The notes under the pieces: generated by a model
Seen by the model: the letters and a program-made list of their open reading frames with translations, nothing else
What the model was told of the DNA's origin: nothing
Databases searched by the model: none
Assembly: GCA_037128705.1 (NCBI GenBank)
Contig: JBAXVX010000036.1
Location: forward strand, 1 to 27,998
Direction: 5' to 3'
DNA: 27,998 nucleotides
Source: CAIVAT01 sp037128705
GTDB lineage: Bacteria > Bacteroidota > Bacteroidia > Bacteroidales > FEN-979
Translations under genes and position numbers: made by a program
Shown: piece by piece, positions 21,770 to 27,998 of the stretch
How the letters are laid out: every line of letters begins with the position of its first letter
Numbering within the stretch: the stretch's first letter is position 1

Positions 21770-24700
21770 ATGAAAAAACTGACACTTACCTTGACCCTGA
21801 TGCTCATGCTGGGTGGACTTATGGCCCAGGATGAAGCACGGCTTTTACGGTTCCCGGCCATTCACGGAAACCAGATCGTCTTTACCTACGCCGGTGATCT
21901 TTACACCGTAGACAAAGCTGGCGGACTTGCCAGGAAACTCACCAATGATGAGGATGGTTATGAGATGTTTGCACGGTTTTCGCCTGATGGCAGGCAGATC
22001 GCCTTCACCGGACAGTACGACGGCAATACCGAAGTATTCATCATGCCGGCTGAAGGTGGAACTCCCAAACGGATCACCTACACGGCAACCCTGAACCGCG
22101 ACGACATTTCGGACCGCATGGGACCAAACAACATCGTGATGACCTGGAAAGACAACGAAAATATCGTATTCCGTTCACGCAAACAGACCTTTAACGATTT
22201 CAAAGGGCAGCTTTTCCTGGCCAATACCAAAGGTGGACTTCCCGTGGAGTTGCCTCTCCCCTGCGGCGGATTTTGCTCCTACTCACCCGATGGCGCGAAA
22301 CTGGCCTACAACAGGGTGTTTCGTGAATTCCGGACCTGGAAATACTACAAGGGCGGCATGGCCGATGACATCCGGATTTATGATTTCAAGACCAAACAAA
22401 CCGAACAGATCACCAACAACATCTTCCAGGATATGTTCCCGATGTGGAGCGGTGATAAGATCTATTTCGTTTCCGAACGAGAACGTCCGACCAATATTTA
22501 TTGCTACGACCTAAAGAGCAAGGAGACCAAAAAGGTGACCGATTTCAAGGAATTTGATGTTAAATTCCCCTCCCTCGGCGACAATGCCATCGTGTTCGAA
22601 AATGGTGGTTTTATATATACATTCGACCTGGCAACCCAGAATACGCAGAAAGTGTCGGTTCGCATTGCCAATGACTTTATCACCGGTCGCAACCAGATGA
22701 AGGATGCCAGCAAATTCATCAATACCTTCTCCCTCTCCCCCGACGGGAAGCGCATTGCACTGGGTGCACGCGGCGACATTTGGACAGTTCCCGCCAAGAC
22801 CGGCATCACCAAAAACCTGACAAACACCCCCGGGGTGCATGATCGTGATGTGGCCTGGTCGCCCGACGGAAAATACATCGCCTACATCTCCGATAAAACA
22901 GGTGAAGATGAAATTTACCTTGAGAAGCAGGACGGCAGCGGGGACCCGGTACAGGTCACCAAAAATGCCGACACCTATAAATATGCCATCACCTGGTCGC
23001 CCGACAGCAAGAAAATTCTGTGGGCCGATAAAATGCTGCGCCTGCAGTATGTGGATATCGACTCCAAAGACATCACCATGGTGGACCAGGCAAAGAGCTG
23101 GGAATTTAATGATTACAGCTGGTCGCCCGACAGCAAATGGATCGTATATACCTTCCCCGATCGCCGTGTGACTTCCCGGGTATGCCTTTATGAACTGGCC
23201 TCCAAATCAAAAACCCCGGTAACCGATACGTGGTACGACGCCGGCAACGGAGTATTCAGCGATGACGGGAAGTACCTGTTTTTCACCTCCAACCGCGATT
23301 TCAACCCGACATACAGCTGGACCGAATGGAACCATTCGTACGCCGACATGACGAAAGTCTATTTTATCACCCTTGCCAAAGCAACGCCAAACCCGTTTGC
23401 TCCTGAAAATGACGAAGTGGTCCTTAAAAAGGAGGATGCCGCAGATAAAAAAGTGGACGACAAAGCAGATAAAAAAGAGGATAAAAAGGCAGGTGACGCC
23501 AAAAAAGAGGGTGATGCGAAAAAGGACAACACCGTTAAAATTGACCTTGACGGGATCATCGGCCGCATCCTTGTCCTCCCGGTCGATGCCGGAACTTACT
23601 TTGGTCTCAACTGCATCGGCGACAACGTTTATTATGTTAAAGGCGGACGTGGCGGTCACGGTGGCGGCGGATTGATGACCTTCAACCTCAAGGAGCGCAA
23701 AGAGTCGAACCTGGGCGATTTTTTCAATTATGAAATCTCGGCAGATACGAAAAAAATGCTGGTCGGCGCCAATGGAAAATATGGTGTGATTGACCTTCCG
23801 AAGGGTGGAAAAATTGACGTCAAGGATTGGGTCGATCTTTCGAACATGAAGCTGATGGTTGACCTGAAGTCAGAATGGGCCCAGATTTACCGTGAATCAT
23901 GGCGCCAGATGAAGTACTTCCTCTATGCCCCCAACATGCAGGGACTCAACTGGGACAACATTCAGAAGAAATATGAGCCTTTGTTGTCGTATGTAAACAA
24001 CCGGAATGACCTCAACTACATCATCGGCGAAATGATCGGTGAGATCAGCATCGGCCACTCTTATGTAAGCGGGGGAGACAAGCCGTCGCCTACCCGCATA
24101 AAAATGGGATTGCTCGGGGCCAGGGTCAGCCGCGACGGATCGGGATATTATAAAATAGACAAGATCCTGAAGGGTGAAAACTGGACCTCCGAGTCGCGCT
24201 CCCCGCTCACCGAACTCGGTGTGGATGCCAAGGAGGGAGACTACATCATTGCCATCAATGGAATACCGACCAAAGAGATGACCGACATCAACGAAGCGCT
24301 GGTGAACAAAGCCGATGTGCAGGTTGAACTTACCCTCAACAGCACTGCTTCGGAAACCGGGGCACGCAAGGTAATCGTCATTCCCACGGATACTGAGGCC
24401 GGTTTGTACTATTACAACTGGGTTCAGGATAACATTAAAAAAGTGAGTGATGCCTCCAACGGCGAGATCGGCTACATACATATCCCGGATATGGGAATCG
24501 AAGGGCTGAACGAATTTGTCAAGCATTTCTATCCCCAGCTTGCCAAACGGGCCCTCATCATCGACGACCGCGGCAATGGCGGCGGCAATGTGTCGCCCAT
24601 GATCATCGAGCGCCTCAACCGCGAAATGACCATGATCAACATGGCCCGCAACACCGAAGGAGCGCCCGGGCGCCTCGAGATGCAGTGGGGACCGAAATGC

Positions 24701-25069
24701 ATCCTCATCGACGGTTATTCCGCCTCCGATGGCGACCTCTTCCCATACCAGTTCAAAAAACTGAAAATCGGGAAAGCCATTGGTAAACGTACCTGGGGCG
24801 GGGTGGTCGGTATTCGCGGCAGTCTTCCCTTCATTGACGGAGGCCAGATGATGCGTCCAGAATTTGCACCCTATGATACGGAGGGCAAGAGCTGGATCAT
24901 TGAAGGACATGGCGTTGATCCGGATATCGAGGTTGACAATGATCCGGCAAAAGAATATGCCGGTGAAGATCAGCAGCTCAACAAAGCCATTGACCAGATG
25001 AAAGAGGAACTCAAATCGTGGCCAAAGGAGTTGCCAGGGATGCCGCCATTCCCGGATAAAACGAAATAG
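21770..25069 (+). CDS. Tricorn-like S41 protease with PD40 propellers and PDZ domain
   Basis: A large exported serine protease of 1099 aa, close to the length of tricorn core protease homologues. A signal peptide spans 1-20 (MKKLTLTLTLMLMLGGLMAQ), so it acts in the periplasm or outside, unlike cytosolic archaeal tricorn. Two PD40 propellers lie at about 25-300 and 305-560 (FSPDGRQIAFTG, WSPDGKYIAYISD, WSPDSKWIVYTFPD). A Lys/Asp/Glu linker lies at about 555-590. The C1 helical region carries H763 in ISIGHSYVSGGD. A PDZ domain is at about 780-875, then the S41 catalytic domain with IDDRGNGGGN and nucleophile S986-D987 in GYSASDGDLFPYQF, at the place of tricorn Ser965-Asp966. The key residues seem intact, so it is probably an active peptidase degrading oligopeptides. 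The GT39-type gene follows after 43 bp. Confidence 0.93.
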   Translation: MKKLTLTLTLMLMLGGLMAQDEARLLRFPAIHGNQIVFTYAGDLYTVDKAGGLARKLTNDEDGYEMFARFSPDGRQIAFTGQYDGNTEVFIMPAEGGTPKRITYTATLNRDDISDRMGPNNIVMTWKDNENIVFRSRKQTFNDFKGQLFLANTKGGLPVELPLPCGGFCSYSPDGAKLAYNRVFREFRTWKYYKGGMADDIRIYDFKTKQTEQITNNIFQDMFPMWSGDKIYFVSERERPTNIYCYDLKSKETKKVTDFKEFDVKFPSLGDNAIVFENGGFIYTFDLATQNTQKVSVRIANDFITGRNQMKDASKFINTFSLSPDGKRIALGARGDIWTVPAKTGITKNLTNTPGVHDRDVAWSPDGKYIAYISDKTGEDEIYLEKQDGSGDPVQVTKNADTYKYAITWSPDSKKILWADKMLRLQYVDIDSKDITMVDQAKSWEFNDYSWSPDSKWIVYTFPDRRVTSRVCLYELASKSKTPVTDTWYDAGNGVFSDDGKYLFFTSNRDFNPTYSWTEWNHSYADMTKVYFITLAKATPNPFAPENDEVVLKKEDAADKKVDDKADKKEDKKAGDAKKEGDAKKDNTVKIDLDGIIGRILVLPVDAGTYFGLNCIGDNVYYVKGGRGGHGGGGLMTFNLKERKESNLGDFFNYEISADTKKMLVGANGKYGVIDLPKGGKIDVKDWVDLSNMKLMVDLKSEWAQIYRESWRQMKYFLYAPNMQGLNWDNIQKKYEPLLSYVNNRNDLNYIIGEMIGEISIGHSYVSGGDKPSPTRIKMGLLGARVSRDGSGYYKIDKILKGENWTSESRSPLTELGVDAKEGDYIIAINGIPTKEMTDINEALVNKADVQVELTLNSTASETGARKVIVIPTDTEAGLYYYNWVQDNIKKVSDASNGEIGYIHIPDMGIEGLNEFVKHFYPQLAKRALIIDDRGNGGGNVSPMIIERLNREMTMINMARNTEGAPGRLEMQWGPKCILIDGYSASDGDLFPYQFKKLKIGKAIGKRTWGGVVGIRGSLPFIDGGQMMRPEFAPYDTEGKSWIIEGHGVDPDIEVDNDPAKEYAGEDQQLNKAIDQMKEELKSWPKELPGMPPFPDKTK

Positions 25070-25112
25070 CCGGATTCTTTTTGCTAATTTTACCGGCAAA
25101 TCGGATCGCACC

Positions 25113-27062
25113 ATGCTGAAATTTCCCGGACGAATCAACACAGATGATGCCCTCATCCTGCTGATTCTGTTCGTGGGCGCCCTGTTGCGGTTTTACAGAC
25201 TCCCGGAAATTCCCTTCACCCATGATGAATTCAGCGCCATTATCCGGTCGCAATTCAATACATTCGGAGAACTGATTGACAAAGGCGTTAAAATCGATGG
25301 CCATCCGGCTGGCATCCAGGTCTTTATTTATTACCTGGTCAGGGTCTTCGGGGTTTCGGAAGCCGTGCTGAAAACGCCCTTTATCCTTTTCGGATTGCTG
25401 TCGGTTTGGCTGATCTACCTCATCGGAAGATCGTGGTTCAACTCCACCGTCGGACTGGTAGCCGCGTCATTCGTCTCCTTCCTTCAGTTCCCGGTGATGT
25501 ACAGCCAGATCGCACGGCCCTATGCCAGCGGATTGTGTTTTTCCCTGCTGATGGTCTGGTTCTGGACCAACGTGGTTTTTCATCCCGACAGGAAACGTTT
25601 CCTGAATCTCGCCGGATTGATCATTTCAGCAGCATTGTGTGCTTACAACCACCACTTCAGCATGCTTTTCGCCGCGATGGTATGGATTACCGGGCTGTTT
25701 TACTGTTCAGGAAATAACCTGCGTTCATACCTGGTGGCCGGTTTACTTGTGTTTGTCCTTTATATCCCGCACCTGCCCATATTCTTTTACCAGCTTGGGG
25801 TAGGCGGCGTTGAAGGGTGGCTGCAGAAACCGCGCTTCGATTTCATATTCGACTTCATTCAGTACATTTTCCAGTTCTCGGTCTTTATCTACCTGCTGAT
25901 TTTCCTCCTGATCTCCCTGTCACTTCTCTGGTATGAATCCAAACCCCGTGTCAACCGGAAATTCATCCTGATTTCTGTGATCTGGTTTCTGGTGCCCTGG
26001 TTTGTGGGATATATCTATTCCATCTCCCGGAATTCCGTTTTGCAGTATTCCGTTCTGATCTTTTCCTTTCCATTCCTTCTCTTCATCCTTTTCGGATATT
26101 TCAAGACCGACCGGCCGCTGCATCAGGTGGTCCTGGTATCGGTGATTGCCCTGGTCGTCATTCCCTCACTGATCGTCGAACGGAAGCATTATCCCTTGTT
26201 TTATAAATCTCCTTACCGCGAAATCGTGGCTGAATCGAAACATGCGGTCGATTCATTGGGTGTCGCCAACTGCGCCGTGATCCTGGATACGAAAAAAGAG
26301 ATCAATCCCTATTATCTTGAAAAGCTGAATTGCGGGAATCTTCCTTTCCGGTATCTTGAATCCATCGGGAGCAGGGGGTTGCTGCTCGCTCACCTTGACT
26401 CATGCAAATCCAGTTACCTGGCATTCGGCTGTCTCTCCTCTACCGCCTGGGAAAATTACAGCCTGATCCTGGAGAAATATCCCTACCTCCTTCAGCATAA
26501 AACCTATTGCGGGGGTGATTTTTATCTCTTCTCGCGGATAAAACCGGAAAAGGCAACGGGTGAATATTTTTATGAGATCACCAACCATTTCGAGCCAAGC
26601 CTGCCCGAATGGGGATGGGTGAACGAAAAAAGATGCATCGATTCGCTGACCATCGAAGGAAAGCGATCTTTCATATCCGATCCGGGATTGGCATTCAGCC
26701 CCACCTATGCAGTACCCCTGCGCGACCTGATCCATTCCCCGGATGATGTGATCGATGTTTCGGCTGATCTGAGGACTCCGCTGGTTTTCGCGGGGGCGTT
26801 GCTTGTTGTCAGCGTAACTTCCAATGGCAGGGATGTCAAATGGACCTCGGGTCCGGTGAATGGTTATGTGAAACCGGGTCAGTCGGGGCGGGTATTCCAG
26901 TCGCTCCGGCTGAGTGATGTCGAATTGCGTCATCACGGCTTGATGCTGAACGCCTTCATCTGGAATCCAATGAAATCGCCCTACATCCTCGACAATTTCA
27001 GGGTAAGGGTTCGAAGCGGGAACCCGGTGATATACGGGTTGTACCGGGAGGTCAGGTTATAG
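25113..27062 (+). CDS. GT39-type (ArnT/PMT-like) membrane glycosyltransferase
   Basis: A polytopic inner-membrane protein of 649 aa that probably transfers a sugar from a polyprenyl-phosphate donor to an acceptor on the outer face. The N-terminal helix (ALILLILFVGALLRFYRL) runs into the first periplasmic loop with the D38-E39 pair in PEIPFTHDEFS, the family's catalytic motif. About ten further hydrophobic segments continue to about residue 355 (YLLIFLLISLSLLWY, FLLFILFGYF, VVLVSVIALVVIPSLIV). Residues about 370-649 form a soluble C-terminal part with beta-sandwich-like sequence (LRTPLVFAGALLVVSVTSNG) probably outside the membrane. The sugar and acceptor cannot be told. It follows the protease by 43 bp, where TAATTTTA is a 7-of-8 promoter match, so co-transcription is plausible but not sure. 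Confidence 0.87.
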   Translation: MLKFPGRINTDDALILLILFVGALLRFYRLPEIPFTHDEFSAIIRSQFNTFGELIDKGVKIDGHPAGIQVFIYYLVRVFGVSEAVLKTPFILFGLLSVWLIYLIGRSWFNSTVGLVAASFVSFLQFPVMYSQIARPYASGLCFSLLMVWFWTNVVFHPDRKRFLNLAGLIISAALCAYNHHFSMLFAAMVWITGLFYCSGNNLRSYLVAGLLVFVLYIPHLPIFFYQLGVGGVEGWLQKPRFDFIFDFIQYIFQFSVFIYLLIFLLISLSLLWYESKPRVNRKFILISVIWFLVPWFVGYIYSISRNSVLQYSVLIFSFPFLLFILFGYFKTDRPLHQVVLVSVIALVVIPSLIVERKHYPLFYKSPYREIVAESKHAVDSLGVANCAVILDTKKEINPYYLEKLNCGNLPFRYLESIGSRGLLLAHLDSCKSSYLAFGCLSSTAWENYSLILEKYPYLLQHKTYCGGDFYLFSRIKPEKATGEYFYEITNHFEPSLPEWGWVNEKRCIDSLTIEGKRSFISDPGLAFSPTYAVPLRDLIHSPDDVIDVSADLRTPLVFAGALLVVSVTSNGRDVKWTSGPVNGYVKPGQSGRVFQSLRLSDVELRHHGLMLNAFIWNPMKSPYILDNFRVRVRSGNPVIYGLYREVRL

Positions 27063-27200
27063 GACAGCCCCCTGGCGGTTCTAATTAACTCAGGTAACCC
27101 CTTACCGTTTTCTGAATTCGCGAGTATTCATTTCAGAAATTGCCTGATGATTTTTTGTGATTTCCAGGCAACTTTCCTGCCTTCACTGCAGTCTGTTAGA

Positions 27201-27231
27201 AGTTAGGTTGCCAGCCTAACTAATATTTTTT
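27201..27231 (+). terminator. Candidate rho-independent terminator after the GT39-type gene
   Basis: AGTTAGGTT-GCC-AGCCTAACT forms a 9-bp stem (one T-G pair) with a 3-base loop, followed by AATATTTTTT. It lies 139 bp after the stop at 27062 and before the next gene. A smaller hairpin GGTAA-CCCC-TTACC followed by GTTTT lies at 27093-27106, and a 7-bp inverted repeat TTGCCTG/CAGGCAA lies around 27140-27171. The rest of the 271-bp gap (27063-27333) shows no gene; TACCTTTA near 27272 is a 7-of-8 match to a -7 element. Confidence 0.55.
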
Positions 27232-27333
27232 ATCCATAGGCTGCAGGTTCATAAAAATTGTACCTTTATGGGCTGATATATCTTGAAAAGCCACCATTTT
27301 CACTGCCGGTTCAATACTCATTTTAATGGAATT

Positions 27334-27998
27334 ATGAAGTTTATCTACTCCTTTTTTCTTCTGATCCTATTATTCTTTTGCCACATTGATGGGTTTTCCG
27401 AGGGTACAAAAGAAATTTACCCCTTGGGTGGCGGCTGGTATAAGTTCGCCCTTTCTCCGAGTGATCCGATACGCAACAGGTTTGCCTTATATACCGCAAG
27501 CGAGTCTGAAAGATTGAATATAACAATTCTGAATCCAAACGAGGTTATTTTTTTTGGTTTTAAAAATGATGGGGGTAGTACCAATAATTTCATGTTCCGG
27601 ATCAAGGATCAGACTGGAAACATTGTTTATCCTGAAACTCAAATTCCTACTTCCGGACAAGGTTTTATCCAGAATATAACACAAGCCAGAACTGGTCCCA
27701 TTAGTTTATTTACCGGGGGATATAACCCCAGACGTTTTATTGCACCTACCCCGGGGACATACTACATGGAATTTAACACCAACCAGGACAGAGATTTTGA
27801 TTTTTTAGATATCACCGTATCAAATCCCGATTCAACCGTAGCAATTTATGGACGTGTTTGGTCCATGGGCTGGCAAAGCACAACGACTGGTGAAACGTCT
27901 CAATGCCGTGCAAAATTTTATATATATTCTGCGGATCAGATAGTGACTATTCCGGTCCAATCGGCGCCACCCATTCCGGTGGAATCAGCGCCAGTGAT
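27334..27998 (+). CDS. Exported protein of unknown function, incomplete at the window edge
   Basis: The frame from ATG 27334 is open for 221 codons and runs off the window, so the C-terminus is missing. An ATG at 27326 reaches a stop after three codons, which fixes this start. A signal peptide is visible (MKFIYSFFLLILLFFCHIDG). The rest has no membrane segment and looks like extracellular beta-sandwich sequence, with many Asn/Thr/Gly/aromatic residues (FALYTASESERLNITI, FRIKDQTGNIVYP, TPGTYYMEFNT). The sequence ends in an 8-residue Pro/Ser/Ala repeat that may start a longer repeat region. I do not recognise the family. A large surface or T9SS-exported protein would fit, but that is a guess. 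Base composition is AT-richer than in the genes to its left. Confidence 0.75.
   Translation, partial: MKFIYSFFLLILLFFCHIDGFSEGTKEIYPLGGGWYKFALSPSDPIRNRFALYTASESERLNITILNPNEVIFFGFKNDGGSTNNFMFRIKDQTGNIVYPETQIPTSGQGFIQNITQARTGPISLFTGGYNPRRFIAPTPGTYYMEFNTNQDRDFDFLDITVSNPDSTVAIYGRVWSMGWQSTTTGETSQCRAKFYIYSADQIVTIPVQSAPPIPVESAPV
27949..27996 (+). repeat. 24-bp direct repeat (two copies) at the window edge
   Basis: ATTCCGGT...CGCCA units at 27949-27972 and 27973-27996 encode IPVQSAPP and IPVESAPV. The array may continue past the edge. Confidence 0.7.

Noticed and set aside
23897..25156. 419-codon minus-strand frame antisense to the protease gene
   Set aside because: Mirror of a high-GC third-position gene with clear PDZ and S41 motifs; no recognisable domain or start context of its own.
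27098..27120. TACCGTTTTC at about 27103 also occurs in the spacer of the 17877 promoter motif
   Set aside because: Ten-base match without either conserved block (no ATAGGGGT or GTTGTCATC), so probably chance.

Overview
The window looks like chromosome of an uncultured-type Bacteroidota (Bacteroidales-like) bacterium. The basis is gene content: a DUF349 repeat protein, a TPR/PD40/OmpA protein, a patatin/Omp85 fusion, an ECF sigma/FecR pair with a C-terminal DUF4974-like domain, a TonB-dependent receptor with a CarboxypepD_reg domain, a FISUMP lipoprotein and a tricorn-like S41 protease. Start codons lack strong Shine-Dalgarno sequences, and several starts are preceded by the Bacteroidota -7 element TAnnTTTG. 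Genus cannot be told from the sequence. No RNA genes, CRISPR arrays, insertion sequences or phage genes were found.

Layout: (1) 1-2500, riboflavin genes ribE-ribBA-ribH on +. (2) 2570-4558, minus-strand OmpA/PD40 envelope protein, divergent from the agmatine-to-putrescine genes aguB-aguA (4629-6654, +). (3) 6621-14038, a minus-strand series: osmC-like, methionine gamma-lyase-like, patatin-Omp85, DUF349 protein and chorismate synthase; aroC overlaps the 3' end of aguA convergently. (4) 14160-20287, a plus-strand cell-surface signalling module: ECF sigma factor, FecR anti-sigma, an STN-domain protein with 12 tandem 16-residue repeats, and a TonB-dependent receptor. (5) 20453-21472, FISUMP lipoprotein on minus. 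(6) 21770-27062, tricorn-like protease and a GT39-type membrane glycosyltransferase on +. (7) 27334 to the edge, an incomplete exported protein.

Two things stand out. First, fecR and the TonB-receptor gene share an upstream bipartite motif (ATAGGGGT, exactly 12 bp, GGTTGTCATCA) that has the geometry of an ECF promoter. This suggests the sigma factor encoded here drives both, making the four genes one regulatory unit. In it the STN signalling domain is not on the TonB receptor but on a separate repeat protein. Second, eight gene ends in the window are followed within a few bases by arrays of 7- and 8-bp units (GTGACRC, RGGTRACA, ARGTAATG, ATCGTAW, TTGGTAA). Nearly all units share a GTRA core and read in the sense direction of the gene they follow. 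Because 7 and 8 are not multiples of 3, the arrays put TGA or TAA in all three frames just past the gene's own stop, and in two cases the array supplies the stop codon.
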